Source: Limnobacter parvus (GTDB lineage: Bacteria; Pseudomonadota; Gammaproteobacteria; Burkholderiales; Burkholderiaceae_B). From it: DNA of 64,000 nucleotides. A program made the translations under genes and the position numbers. The notes beneath the pieces are model-generated. The model was not told where the DNA came from and did no database searches. It worked only from the letters and a program-made list of their open reading frames with translations. Positions 45,033 through 54,521 of the stretch are shown in pieces (the first letter of the stretch is position 1; each line of letters begins with the position of its first letter). The stretch spans positions 186,001 to 250,000 of the forward strand of contig NZ_JANKHG010000001.1 in the NCBI RefSeq assembly GCF_024623725.1. The letters run 5' to 3'.

Positions 45033-45935
45033 CTAATCAGAGCGTTTTTCAGCCAACTTTCTTAGCATCGCACCTAACCAACGCAGTGGGCGGGTTATGC
45101 GCCACGACGTACTACCCAACAAGCTGACAACTTGCGCACGCAATAATGAAGCCTCGGCCAAAGAAACGTCAAGATTCTGATTTAAAACACTTATTTCATT
45201 GCTCAATTTCTCCAAATGCGCTTCAAGCGCACCAATTTTTAGGTCCTTGATCAGGGTTTGGTGAAGTACAAAACCATCGAAAACATTTGGCGGGTACCAT
45301 TTATTCGCTAACACGTCAAGCTGCTCATGAGCCACGTAAAATTTGTTTAAACCGTCGAAATAAACCGCTGTGTAGTTGGCGGATTCCAACAGTTTTCGCA
45401 CCTGAGCATCAGAAATATCCGGTTTTCTAGGTATTGTGGCTTCTACAACGATTATCCAGGGGCGGTACTTCACCAAGTCCAAAGACTCAAGAACCTGCGC
45501 TTCATAACTTTCAACATCTATTTTCAAGAAGTGAATTGGCCCCGTTGGCCTGTACTGACCTAAAACTTTAGTCAGCGTGGTGGTGGCAACTACAATTGAT
45601 GTTGCACCGTATCCGTCGAGACCGTGTTGGCGTGCCGTACCCGAATCGAAGGTACTTAAGCCAGTGTCTGGAATGTCAAATAGTTCGAGACAACCTTCTT
45701 TGTCGGCAATGGCCACCATCAGATTGGTGTCTTCACCACGCTCGGCTGCAAGCCTGGCGTGCCAAGCGGGAACAGGTTCAACATTGATACCGCGCCACCC
45801 TTGAGAATAAAACCAGTGCGTTACTGAGTCGACCACGGGGTCGTTGGCACCTACGTCCACATAAAAGCCAGGTGTGAAATCCTTTAAAACACGCCACAGA
45901 ATTACGTCTTCAAAATTTTGGGCGTAAGAAATCAT
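45033..45935 (-). CDS. FkbM-family methyltransferase with C-terminal coiled coil
   Basis: A 300-residue protein. The methyltransferase part has YVDVGANDPVVDSVT (motif I), IHFLKIDVESYEAQVLESLD (FkbM signature) and IIVVEATIP. Residues about 228-275 form a heptad coiled coil (ALEAHLEKLSNEISVLNQN, then SLAEASLLRAQVVSLLG), ending in STSWRITRPLRWLG, an amphipathic motif seen at the end of many surface-glycan enzymes. It overlaps the upstream FkbM gene by four bases and lies in the wzm-wzt unit. It may methylate the end of the ABC-exported chain, as WbdD does in E. coli O8/O9a, but this is inference. Confidence 0.86.
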   Translation of the reverse strand: MISYAQNFEDVILWRVLKDFTPGFYVDVGANDPVVDSVTHWFYSQGWRGINVEPVPAWHARLAAERGEDTNLMVAIADKEGCLELFDIPDTGLSTFDSGTARQHGLDGYGATSIVVATTTLTKVLGQYRPTGPIHFLKIDVESYEAQVLESLDLVKYRPWIIVVEATIPRKPDISDAQVRKLLESANYTAVYFDGLNKFYVAHEQLDVLANKWYPPNVFDGFVLHQTLIKDLKIGALEAHLEKLSNEISVLNQNLDVSLAEASLLRAQVVSLLGSTSWRITRPLRWLGAMLRKLAEKRSD

Positions 45936-46729
45936 TTCAGTGCACCACGTATTTGGGCTGAAATATCGACATACCCCAGCAAATCGAACAAGGACCCGTA
46001 CCGCTTGGCTTCATTGGCAGAAATTCCTGGCTGCAACAAACTTTGCCGCACAAACAGGCAATTGGCCCAGTACAACTGGCCGGCGTACCTGCTCACGGGT
46101 TCTCTATGGTGAAGGTCGTGATAAATGAAGTCCTGACCCAACAAGGGACCAGGCTGTGGCAATTCGGAATAATGAACCATATTTTCCAAGCGCCACAGAA
46201 CAAATCCTTGGCCGTACAGGTACTGCGCTACATCTTGGTAAAGTGGTTGTCCCAGGTAGATTGGATTGAATTCAACCTCTAGCTCGACTGCAGCCACGGT
46301 TTGAAGTAAATGTGCCCCCCCTTGCAAAATTTCCAACTCGGTGCCCTGGGTGTCTAATTTTAGGAAATCAGCAGCTTGGGTGCCTGTACTTTGGGCCCAA
46401 AGGTCCAAAGTGGTAACTACAATTTGTTGTTCACCCACCTTGCGGGCACAAGAAAGTGCAGGCAAATTCTGGGTCAATAAGGGGTCAGGAAGCAGCAGCG
46501 AACTGCAGGCAGGTTCCTGGGTTAAATGCAACGTGCGGTTACCTGCCTGGCCAGCCAAGGCCTGCGGAATTAACGTGACTCGGGGGTCGGAATAATGATC
46601 ACGAAGACGATTGCACTCAACTTCGTCCGGGTCGAATCCATAAATTTCCACCAGCTGGTCTGTCTGCAAAAATCGCTCTGCGAAGCCCCAGCGGCAGCCA
46701 ATGTCAATTAATCGGTAAGGCTTGGTCAT
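45932..46729 (-). CDS. FkbM-family methyltransferase
   Basis: A 265-residue methyltransferase. YRLIDIGCRWGFAERFL is motif I, IYGFDPDEVECNRL the strand-2 loop, and ADFLKLDTQGTELEILQGG the FkbM signature, followed by AVELEVEFNPIY. ATG 46729 lies 26 bases inside the end of wzt; an upstream alternative start adds nine residues. Translational coupling with Wzt and the next FkbM gene suggests a shared job on the exported O-antigen. Confidence 0.87.
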   Translation of the reverse strand: MTKPYRLIDIGCRWGFAERFLQTDQLVEIYGFDPDEVECNRLRDHYSDPRVTLIPQALAGQAGNRTLHLTQEPACSSLLLPDPLLTQNLPALSCARKVGEQQIVVTTLDLWAQSTGTQAADFLKLDTQGTELEILQGGAHLLQTVAAVELEVEFNPIYLGQPLYQDVAQYLYGQGFVLWRLENMVHYSELPQPGPLLGQDFIYHDLHHREPVSRYAGQLYWANCLFVRQSLLQPGISANEAKRYGSLFDLLGYVDISAQIRGALK

Positions 46730-47969
46730 TTGAATCCCTGCTGTTCTGTATTTCACAATTAAAAGTTAATTCATTCCACACACTTCCGACGAATTGCGGC
46801 AAGTTTTCATTAATCACTTCGAATACACAAACGCCGTCTAGCCAGTGGTAATTACAATCAATGTGGTTGTCGCTTCTTACCAGGCTGGCGTGCACACTGT
46901 AGTGCCCTGGGGCCAGGATGTTTTTAAATTGCACGGTGTACGTGCACACCTGCCCGGCATTTAAAGGCCCGACAGTTTGGCCTGTATAAAACGTGTTGGC
47001 ACCAAAAACCATCTGACCCAGGCGGTCTTTAATTCCGAAGCCCAGTACTAGGGTGGGTATGTTTTCCTGCACCAACACCGTAACAATTGCGGCAATTGGC
47101 TGCCCCACTTTAATTACCTTCAATTCTTTGGCGCTAATGGGGTCGGTCAACAACACACTTTGTAATATCGCCATGCCATTGCCAGAACTGGTTTGTACTT
47201 TGTTCCCTTGAATCACCGATGTGCTTACACTAGTGCCTTCAGGGTCGGCCAGCAGCGCGTTGTATCGGTCGAATACAGATTCGGGGGTACCATCAAGAGC
47301 CACAACACCCTTGCTTAACAAAATGGCCCGGCTGCACAAGGCCTGAATGGCCTCTTTGTCATGGCTAACTACCAACAAAGTGGTGCCCAACGATTTGAAC
47401 TGCAATATGCGGTTAAAACTTTTTTGCTGAAAAGCGATGTCGCCGACCGACAGTGCTTCGTCGACTATCAATATATCGGGTCGAGTTGCTGTGGCCAGGC
47501 TAAATGCCAGCCTTACCTGCATGCCACTTGAATAGACCCTGACAGGTTGGTCAATGTAGTGACCCAGCCCGGCAAATTCTTCGATCTCCGGCATTAGGTC
47601 CTGAAGCTCACGCAGCGTGTAGCCCAACAACTGCCCAGCCATGAACACGTTTTGCCGACCAGTGAAGTCGGCATTGAAACCAAGCCCTAGCTCGAGCAGG
47701 GCTGAGACGCGCCCGCTTACCTGTAATTTTCCCTCGGTGGGCTGAGTTACCCCTGCGATAATTTTTAACAGTGTGCTTTTGCCGGCGCCATTAATTCCAA
47801 TCAAACCGACCGATTCGCCGGGCTGAATTTGAAATGAAACACCTCTCAATATCCAGTGATTGGTGTGACGTTGCACAAAACCCAGTGAGATCAGCTCTAG
47901 AAGACGCCAAATTCGCCGAGAAAAATGTTTGTAGGCCTTGCCTAAGTTGTTGGCGATGATTACCGGCAT
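46704..47969 (-). CDS. wzt: O-antigen ABC transporter ATPase with C-terminal glycan-binding domain
   Basis: A 421-residue ATPase. Walker A GINGAGKST, signature YSSGMQVRLAFSLAT, Walker B DILIVDEAL and switch His in VVSHDKEA are present in residues 1-245. The C-terminal 150 residues (VLVQENIPTLVLGFGIKDRL, then NTFYTGQTVGPLNAGQVCTY in part) match the Wzt C-terminal beta-sandwich that in E. coli O8/O9a recognises the capped end of the glycan. It follows wzm by 1 bp. It powers export of undecaprenyl-linked O-antigen across the inner membrane. Confidence 0.93.
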   Translation of the reverse strand: MPVIIANNLGKAYKHFSRRIWRLLELISLGFVQRHTNHWILRGVSFQIQPGESVGLIGINGAGKSTLLKIIAGVTQPTEGKLQVSGRVSALLELGLGFNADFTGRQNVFMAGQLLGYTLRELQDLMPEIEEFAGLGHYIDQPVRVYSSGMQVRLAFSLATATRPDILIVDEALSVGDIAFQQKSFNRILQFKSLGTTLLVVSHDKEAIQALCSRAILLSKGVVALDGTPESVFDRYNALLADPEGTSVSTSVIQGNKVQTSSGNGMAILQSVLLTDPISAKELKVIKVGQPIAAIVTVLVQENIPTLVLGFGIKDRLGQMVFGANTFYTGQTVGPLNAGQVCTYTVQFKNILAPGHYSVHASLVRSDNHIDCNYHWLDGVCVFEVINENLPQFVGSVWNELTFNCEIQNSRDSNDQALPIN

Positions 47970-47970
47970 T

Positions 47971-48792
47971 TCAAAGTTGGTCCACTAGGTCAGTTTTTGC
48001 TCGGCCAAGCACCAGACAACCAAAAACAAATGCCACGATCGCCCAAACTAGCGGTATAAATATTGCGTTAGTCGAGGCACTTCCACCTGCAACTACACTG
48101 TTTTGCGCAAAATCAACCAATTGAAAAACAGGACTGTGCTGCAGAATATTCAATGCCCAACCTGGTAGCACGCTGGGTGGGTACACGATGGGCGTAGCCC
48201 AGAAGCCCACATTCAACAAGACGGGTACCAGTTGCCCAATATCGCGGAAAAAGACGTTGAGCGTGGACAAAATAAGGCCTGTGCCCACGGCCAGAACGGC
48301 CACTACAAAGATTGCCATTCCCAAGTGGAGGAAAGAAACTTGCCCCAAGTACCCGCCAAGCGTTAAGAACAAGAAAAACAAAACTGCCATGATTCCCCAG
48401 GAAACCAACACGTTAAGAACCACCACAACAGGCACAACGCCGATGTGTATTTTCATTTTTTTCAGGAAATTAGAATAATCGGGAAACATACTTTGAGTTC
48501 TCATTAGCACGTCTGAAAACAGAGTCCAGAGCAACAGCCCCGTAAACAGGTGCATGACATAGCCCCAACCCGAAACGGCGCTAGACAGTTTTACTTCCAT
48601 GACCTGGGAGAAAACTAACGCGTACATCGACATCATGACCAATGGGCTGATGACCGACCAAGCAGCGCCCAATGAAGAGTTCGCGTACTTGGTCATGAAT
48701 TCCCGCTTGACCAATGCAGAAATAAAATTACGGTGAGCCCATATTGCCCGGGGTGCGCGCAACACGGTTGTACTTTGGACTGAAGTGAACAT
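47971..48792 (-). CDS. wzm: O-antigen ABC transporter permease
   Basis: About 273 residues with six membrane segments of the ABC-2 type. LVKREFMTKYANSSLGAAWS is the conserved N-terminal amphipathic segment of Wzm/KpsM-type permeases, and GFWATPIVYPPSVLPGW the conserved late loop. I chose ATG 48792 because the family starts shortly before this segment; GTG 48873 would add 27 residues. It forms the exporter with Wzt, encoded 1 bp later. Confidence 0.9.
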   Translation of the reverse strand: MFTSVQSTTVLRAPRAIWAHRNFISALVKREFMTKYANSSLGAAWSVISPLVMMSMYALVFSQVMEVKLSSAVSGWGYVMHLFTGLLLWTLFSDVLMRTQSMFPDYSNFLKKMKIHIGVVPVVVVLNVLVSWGIMAVLFFLFLTLGGYLGQVSFLHLGMAIFVVAVLAVGTGLILSTLNVFFRDIGQLVPVLLNVGFWATPIVYPPSVLPGWALNILQHSPVFQLVDFAQNSVVAGGSASTNAIFIPLVWAIVAFVFGCLVLGRAKTDLVDQL

Positions 48793-49159
48793 GACTTGGG
48801 GAACTCGCTTGAAGAAGACCGTATCGTAAACGCCCGACTGCTTTACAGGCAACGCCAATAGAAACAATCTCACAAAATGTTATTGTTAAAAACCTGAGAA
48901 AACCGTTTGATTACGCGGCGCCTGCTTTAAAGCCACGGCAGTTCACTATTAATTTGACTTGATCCAATTCACTAACTACCATCTGCGTCTACGTCAGTTG
49001 CCGACAATAAAATTGCCCATCACTTGAGTGCCCAGGGCTACATTGATGTTTATTTACATAGGCCATTTCGCTTTTTCTTGCCTGAAGAAAGCTAGGGCTT
49101 AAAAAAAATAGCGTGTGTTACGGCGTTTAAACGGGCCAAGTTAAGGCTGGTGGTTGAAA
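48793..49159. other. Divergent intergenic region between wzm and the gtrA-like gene
   Basis: About 370 bases that must hold the promoters of the wzm-wzt unit and of the gtr-like cassette. Only one fair promoter match is visible (plus strand, 48954-48982). No hairpin terminator or repeat stands out. Confidence 0.4.
48954..48982 (+). promoter_or_regulatory. Candidate promoter of the gtrA-gtrB cassette
   Basis: TTGACT (48954-48959), 17-base spacer, TACCAT (48977-48982): a fair sigma-70 match, about 175 bases before the gtrA-like start. Confidence 0.35.
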
Positions 49160-49525
49160 ATGGTGGGTTCTAATTTTCCAAAGTTTGCCTTGGTAGGTGT
49201 GTTTAACACCTTGATACATTTTTTAATTTTGGCATTCAGCACTAGGCATCTGGGGGCAGACCAACTATTCGGTAATGTCGCTGGCTACTTGTGCGCCTCT
49301 ACTCTTTCATTTTTTATCAACTCAACTTGGGTTTTTAGAAAAGAATTGAGTTTCATGCGCTTCATTCGGTTTCATAAAGTTGGGGCCTTAGGGCTATTCG
49401 TGAGTGCAACAGTAGGTTTTCTGGCAGATAGTTATCGCTTACACTACGGAGTCACTATGCTAGTGAGTATCGTTGCGTTGCCCGTGGCTTCATACCTTCT
49501 ACATCGAAGATTTACGTTCAAATAA
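49160..49525 (+). CDS. GtrA-family membrane protein
   Basis: A 121-residue protein with four hydrophobic segments. FALVGVFNTLIHFLILA and STLSFFINSTWVFRKEL are the GtrA signatures, and it ends in YLLHRRFTFK, the usual GtrA terminus. In serotype-converting gtr clusters GtrA is thought to flip undecaprenyl-phosphate-glucose. ATG 49160 is preceded by AAGG. It lies 7 bp before the GtrB-like gene. Confidence 0.88.
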   Translation: MVGSNFPKFALVGVFNTLIHFLILAFSTRHLGADQLFGNVAGYLCASTLSFFINSTWVFRKELSFMRFIRFHKVGALGLFVSATVGFLADSYRLHYGVTMLVSIVALPVASYLLHRRFTFK

Positions 49526-49532
49526 TCTGCCA

Positions 49533-50495
49533 ATGAAAAGCAAGCCATTAATTAGTCTGGTCGTGCCATGCCGTAACGAAGCCGCTTGTTTAAAAGAATT
49601 CATCGCTCAGTTGAATCGTTTCAAGAGCTCATATCTAACAGTTGACCTCGAGGTGGTTTTCGTCAACGACGGAAGCACAGACAGGACGCTTGATTTGTTG
49701 GGGGAGGCATCCGAACGGAACGAATGGATCAAAATTGTCGACTTTTCGCGAAATTTCGGTAAAGAAGCTGCCATTACTGCTGGGTTGGATTTCGCCGCAG
49801 GCGATGCGATTATTTTTATGGATGCAGATCTACAACATCCTTTCAGCGTACTGCCAGTTTTCATTGAGCATTGGCAATCGGGAGTCCAGGTCGTTGTCGC
49901 ACGTCGCATGAATAGAGACACCGATTCATCTTCTTATCGCAGGTTAGCCACACTGTTTTACAAAATGTACAACCGCATCGCAACCGTAAAGCTACCTGAA
50001 AACGTGGGTGATTTCAGATTAATAGATAAAGCCGTGGCAAAGGAATTACGTAGGTTAACCGAGCGTCAGCGGTTCATGAAGGGGCTCTTTGCATGGGTAG
50101 GTTTTGAACCCACAGTAGTCGATTATGAAGTGGCGCCTAGGCATGCCGGTCAATCTACTTTCAACAAATGGCGTTCGTGGAATTTTGCTCTGGAGGGGCT
50201 GGCAAACTTCAGTACGGTTCCACTTAGAGCTTGGACTTACCTAGGTTTACTGTTTGTACTTATTGGTCTAATCTATGCGGGTTTTATCATTGTTTCGGCG
50301 CTGTTGTTCGGTGTAACCACCCCAGGTTATGTCACCTTACTGACTGCAATTGTGGTCTTTAGCGGCATGCAGCTGATTGGGATCGGTGTGTTAGGTGAGT
50401 ATCTTGGAAGGGTATTTATCGAGGTAAAAGGTAGGCCCGCTTACATTGTCAGAAAAACCCTGAACCTGGAAAATCCGAGACTCTCCGATGACTAG
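49533..50495 (+). CDS. GtrB-like undecaprenyl-phosphate glycosyltransferase
   Basis: A 320-residue GT2 enzyme of the dolichol-phosphate-mannose-synthase type. ISLVVPCRNEAACLKEF, VFVNDGSTDRTLDLL, and the DxD in FMDADLQHP are visible; two C-terminal membrane helices follow (YLGLLFVLIGLIYAGFII and LLTAIVVFSGMQLIGIGVLG), as in GtrB. It would load a sugar onto undecaprenyl phosphate for transfer in the periplasm. Start ATG 49533; its end overlaps the next gene by eight bases. Confidence 0.9.
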   Translation: MKSKPLISLVVPCRNEAACLKEFIAQLNRFKSSYLTVDLEVVFVNDGSTDRTLDLLGEASERNEWIKIVDFSRNFGKEAAITAGLDFAAGDAIIFMDADLQHPFSVLPVFIEHWQSGVQVVVARRMNRDTDSSSYRRLATLFYKMYNRIATVKLPENVGDFRLIDKAVAKELRRLTERQRFMKGLFAWVGFEPTVVDYEVAPRHAGQSTFNKWRSWNFALEGLANFSTVPLRAWTYLGLLFVLIGLIYAGFIIVSALLFGVTTPGYVTLLTAIVVFSGMQLIGIGVLGEYLGRVFIEVKGRPAYIVRKTLNLENPRLSDD

Positions 50496-52611
50496 GAGCA
50501 ATCTGTTTCTCCGATTGTCTGCCTACGTTACAGCCCCCATATTGGGCGCAGTGATTTTCTTGTACGTGGTTGGAGTTGATGTCCTCAATCCGTACAATAC
50601 TGACATCTTGCTTTTTGGTGATACTGCAGCGCATTATGCAGGCTGGTCATTCTATTACTTGAGTCCTTTCGGGTTTCCGATTGGAGTTAACCCGTCTTTC
50701 GGAATAGAAATTTCCAGTTCTATAGTGTTCTCTGATGCGATTCCACTCGTGGCCATTCCAGCTAAGTTTATAGGCCAATTGCTAGGGATCGACCCTTTTC
50801 AATATTTTGGAGCTTGGCTCCTTTGTTCCTTTATTCTTCAAGCAGTTTTTTCTTGGCTTTTGATCGGTCAGTTCGAGCTACGTTACACACACCGCCTTCT
50901 CTGCACGGCGCTTCTGACCTTCTCACTGCCAATGATATGGAGGCTGCAAGGGCACTTTAGCTTAACGGCACATTATTTATTGTTAGCGTCTATCGTGCTT
51001 GTGTTTGCTCAGGACGGTAAGCGCCAACTTTGGCCTTGGGCTTTACTTTTGGCAGCGGCAACCTTAACTCATGCCTATTTCGTGGCGATGGTTGGTGCCT
51101 TGTGGTTTGCAGACTTGTGCCGCGCAAAGTGGGACGGGTGGCGCCCCAGTAAAGCTTGGGTCGGTGAGTTTATTTTCATGGTAACTACCGTCGGAGTTGT
51201 CGCGTATCTAGCAGGCTATTTTGTTGTGTCGAGCGGGGCGGCGCTGATTGGCTATGGCACCTACAAACTAAACTTGCTTAGCTTGTTTGACCCGGATGAA
51301 TCCTGGTCAACAATCTTGCCCGACATTCCCAATGCCGGCAGAGGCGAGTACGAGGGATTTGCATTTCTTGGCCTTGGAGGCCTATTTTTACTAGGGCTTT
51401 CTTTTGCGAGGCCCAAAGCACTTGTTCAATCTTTGCGTACATTCTTTATCGAGTATTGGTTCTTGACCTTGGTGCTCGTTGTTTTGGTTTTATATGCAAT
51501 CACACCTGCTGTTGGGTTTGGTCCGTATTCAGCAGGTAAAGTACCTGACGTTTTTGAGCGAATGTTCGCTGTATTCAGAGCATCTGGTCGCTTTGTATGG
51601 CCGGCTTATTATTTTATTTTTCTTGCTTGTTTGATTTTTGTTTGCAAGCGATACCCACAGGTGGCCTCAATTAGCCTGTTGTTTATCGCCCTGACCCTAC
51701 AAGTTGTGGATTCTTCCCAAATGACATCGCAACTTAACACTTTCTTATCGAGTGTATCTGGAGCAAAGCGTGCGGAGATTCGATTAAGAGGTCCATTATG
51801 GGATCACCTCGGGGCTAAATACAAAAAAATAAGAAGACTACCCACTGCAAATATTTCTGAGGGATGGTTGCCTTTGGCCCTGTATGCCTCTCAAAATAAA
51901 ATGCAGACCGATATTGTGTATTTGGCTCGAGTGGATCAAAAGAGTCTTACTAAGCTTCATCAAGAGTCGATGAATATTGCAACTATGGGCGATTTTGATC
52001 CAGATACACTTTACGTGCTTGATGAATCTGTTTTCGCGAAGATAAGTAGGACAGTTCGAGAGGGAGACTTCATTTTTCGTATGGATGGTTACACTCTCCT
52101 GGCCCCCAATTGCTCTGACTGCAGCACGAAGGCTCCGAAGGGTGTTGAAATTCTCAAACCAGATGAGCTAGTACCTAGATTTAGTAAGGATGACATCATT
52201 GAATTCTCGTACTCAGGAATGGGTAAGATTTTTCTCAACGACGGTTGGTCTCAACCCGAACATTGGGGTGTTTGGCAGGATGGGCAAGAGGCATCACTAA
52301 CAATACCTCTATTTAAAAGTGATGTTGAAGCACTCTCTTTGTCTTTTCTAGGTTTTAATGGAACGCTTCAACGTCCTTTGGATGTCTCAGTCTACATAGA
52401 TGGAAAACCATGGAGAACCGTGTCGATAATTGACAATACCCCGCAAATTCTGAATATCTCTTTGCAGGAACTTGGCAAAAATTGTCGCCTAGCGCTATGC
52501 GAAGTGGGAATCACCTTTGTTACTAAAAACACTTCTCGCCCGATAGACCTAGGGACCGGAAATGACCCGCGCAGACTTGGTGTTGGACTTACAGACCTCA
52601 CTTTTCAATAA
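50488..52611 (+). CDS. Polytopic membrane protein (DUF6311-like), putative GT-C glycosyltransferase
   Basis: A 707-residue protein with about ten to eleven membrane segments in residues 1-430 and a soluble C-terminal beta-rich domain (about 480-707). The first luminal loop contains GDTAAHYAGW, with an acidic residue followed by HYAGW, and PFGFPIGVNPSFGIE, which recalls DUF6311 proteins and the GT-C loop with a catalytic Asp. It is third in a gtrA-gtrB-X order, the position of the serotype-specific Gtr transferase. It would transfer the lipid-carried sugar to O-antigen or another surface acceptor. The family name is from memory and moderate. Confidence 0.7.
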   Translation: MTRSNLFLRLSAYVTAPILGAVIFLYVVGVDVLNPYNTDILLFGDTAAHYAGWSFYYLSPFGFPIGVNPSFGIEISSSIVFSDAIPLVAIPAKFIGQLLGIDPFQYFGAWLLCSFILQAVFSWLLIGQFELRYTHRLLCTALLTFSLPMIWRLQGHFSLTAHYLLLASIVLVFAQDGKRQLWPWALLLAAATLTHAYFVAMVGALWFADLCRAKWDGWRPSKAWVGEFIFMVTTVGVVAYLAGYFVVSSGAALIGYGTYKLNLLSLFDPDESWSTILPDIPNAGRGEYEGFAFLGLGGLFLLGLSFARPKALVQSLRTFFIEYWFLTLVLVVLVLYAITPAVGFGPYSAGKVPDVFERMFAVFRASGRFVWPAYYFIFLACLIFVCKRYPQVASISLLFIALTLQVVDSSQMTSQLNTFLSSVSGAKRAEIRLRGPLWDHLGAKYKKIRRLPTANISEGWLPLALYASQNKMQTDIVYLARVDQKSLTKLHQESMNIATMGDFDPDTLYVLDESVFAKISRTVREGDFIFRMDGYTLLAPNCSDCSTKAPKGVEILKPDELVPRFSKDDIIEFSYSGMGKIFLNDGWSQPEHWGVWQDGQEASLTIPLFKSDVEALSLSFLGFNGTLQRPLDVSVYIDGKPWRTVSIIDNTPQILNISLQELGKNCRLALCEVGITFVTKNTSRPIDLGTGNDPRRLGVGLTDLTFQ

Positions 52612-52758
52612 GAGGCCACGTCCGCAATCTTGCGCTTGCCCTAAAAGCACCTACCGCCAGATAGAGTGACGCCCTAGAGTTTTAGGGGCTAACCATTTAG
52701 AGGTACATTCCTGATACAATTCTGGGTTATTCAAAAAAATCAGTGACATGGTGCAACG

Positions 52759-54516
52759 TTGAACATTTTTCGCGACCAGAACGAGCTTACTGAAGCGCTT
52801 AAAACCTGCAAAAAAAGCTTCCGCAGCTTGATGACTTTTAGCGCGGCGGTCAACATTTTGGCGCTAACTCCTTCGATCTACATGCTGCAAGTTTATGATC
52901 GGGTGTTGGCCAGTTCAAATGAAGCGACGCTGGCCATGTTGACTTTAATTGCGGTTGGTTTGTTCGTGCTGGCTGGCCTTCTTGAAGCTTCGCGCACGTT
53001 CATTTTGGTGCGGGTTGGCAACAAACTAGACGTGGCACTGAACCAGCGGGTGTACAACTGTGCCTACGAGGTTCAACTACGCACAGGTGCTTCCGGCAAT
53101 GCAGGGCAGTCACTGCGCGACTTGACCGTGGTTCGTCAATTTTTAACCGGTAATGGAATTATGGCGTTTTTTGACACGCCCTGGATTCCAATTTACATGG
53201 GTGTCATGTTTCTGTTCCACCCCGGGCTCGGATTATTGGCTGTAGTTGGCGCTTTGATTTCGATTACATTAACTTTCGCCAACAACAAACAAACCGACCC
53301 CCCACTTACCGAGGCCAATAGGTTAGCAATTAAGAGTGCTGCGACAGCAGACAGCAATTTGCGTAACGCCGAAGTAATTGAGGCCATGGGCATGCTGGGC
53401 GCATTGCGCAATCGTTGGCTTGAGGAGCATTTTAAGTTTCTAGCGCTTCAGGCGCAGGCCTCGGACAAAGCCGCAGTGTGGACACATGCCAGTAAATACT
53501 TTCGCATTTTCCTTCAAAGTGCCGCACTGGGTTTAGGGGCATACTATGTGATTGAACAAACCATGACCCCGGGCATGATGATTGCCGCGTCTATTTTGAT
53601 GGGGCGTGCACTGGCACCAATTGACCAGCTAATCGGCGTTTGGAAGTCCTATAACAGCACCAAGCAGGCATATATGCGCTTGATAAAATTGATGGAAAAT
53701 GCCCCGGCTGCGCCAGAAGGATTAAAACTACCTGACCCCGCACCCAATCTGAGTTTTGAATCAGTCACTGCTGGCCCGCCTGGATCAAGGCAGTTTACAG
53801 TGCGCAATTTATCTGTCGCGATAAAGGCCGGACAGGTGGTGGGTGTAATTGGCCCTAGTGGTGCAGGGAAAAGCACTTTAGCAAGACTAGCGATTGGCAT
53901 ATGGAAACCGCAAAATGGCATCATTCGCCTGGATGGTGCCGACATCAATCAATACTCTCGCGAACACATTGGACCTTTTATTGGCTATCTGCCACAGGAA
54001 GTTGAGTTGTTTGCCGGAACGGTTAGCGAGAATATTGCGCGCTTCGGTGAACTTGATTCGCAGAAAATTGTGGCTGCTGCGCAAGCGGCAGGCGTTCACC
54101 AAATGATTCTGAATTTACCCAAGGGATATGACACACCACTGGGTGAGCGCGGTGCAGGATTATCAGGCGGGCAAAAGCAAAGGTTGGGACTTGCGCGCGC
54201 CATGTACGGAAATCCAAAGTTGCTTGTTCTGGACGAACCCAATTCAAACCTGGATGACGCGGGCGAACAGGCCCTGATTAATGCCCTGACCACACAACGT
54301 GAAGCGGGACATACTGTAATTGTAATTACTCACAAAACCAGTGTGCTCACAGTGACTGATTCATTGATCTTGATGCGAGACGGCACCATTGCTGCGGCTG
54401 GACCATCTGGTGAAGTATTAAAAGTAATTACACAGCAACAGGCTCCGCAAAAAAATACAGCGGCCATTGCCAGTGCCGGCAACAATCCTATTCAGGTGGT
54501 TAATACCAACCGTTAA
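52759..54516 (+). CDS. Type I secretion ABC transporter (PrtD family)
   Basis: A 585-residue inner-membrane permease-ATPase. The membrane domain begins after FRSLMTFSAAVNILALTPSIYMLQVYDRVL, cited in part as ALTPSIYMLQVYDRVLAS, which is diagnostic of PrtD/AprD/RsaD-type exporters. The ATPase has Walker A GPSGAGKST near residue 362, signature LSGGQKQRLGLARA, Walker B LLVLDEPN and the switch His in VITHK. No C39-like peptidase domain is present, as for RTX exporters without leader cleavage. Start TTG 52759 lacks a clear ribosome site. It heads a three-gene operon; the S-layer-like protein at 41.1-44.8 kb is the evident cargo candidate. Confidence 0.93.
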   Translation: MNIFRDQNELTEALKTCKKSFRSLMTFSAAVNILALTPSIYMLQVYDRVLASSNEATLAMLTLIAVGLFVLAGLLEASRTFILVRVGNKLDVALNQRVYNCAYEVQLRTGASGNAGQSLRDLTVVRQFLTGNGIMAFFDTPWIPIYMGVMFLFHPGLGLLAVVGALISITLTFANNKQTDPPLTEANRLAIKSAATADSNLRNAEVIEAMGMLGALRNRWLEEHFKFLALQAQASDKAAVWTHASKYFRIFLQSAALGLGAYYVIEQTMTPGMMIAASILMGRALAPIDQLIGVWKSYNSTKQAYMRLIKLMENAPAAPEGLKLPDPAPNLSFESVTAGPPGSRQFTVRNLSVAIKAGQVVGVIGPSGAGKSTLARLAIGIWKPQNGIIRLDGADINQYSREHIGPFIGYLPQEVELFAGTVSENIARFGELDSQKIVAAAQAAGVHQMILNLPKGYDTPLGERGAGLSGGQKQRLGLARAMYGNPKLLVLDEPNSNLDDAGEQALINALTTQREAGHTVIVITHKTSVLTVTDSLILMRDGTIAAAGPSGEVLKVITQQQAPQKNTAAIASAGNNPIQVVNTNR

Positions 54517-54521
54517 TAAGT

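Noticed and set aside
52642-52658. Second ops-like sequence (GGCGGTAG then GTGCTTTT on the minus strand)
   Set aside because: It lacks one base of the core and points away from any co-directional downstream gene; it would be antisense to the preceding membrane-protein gene.
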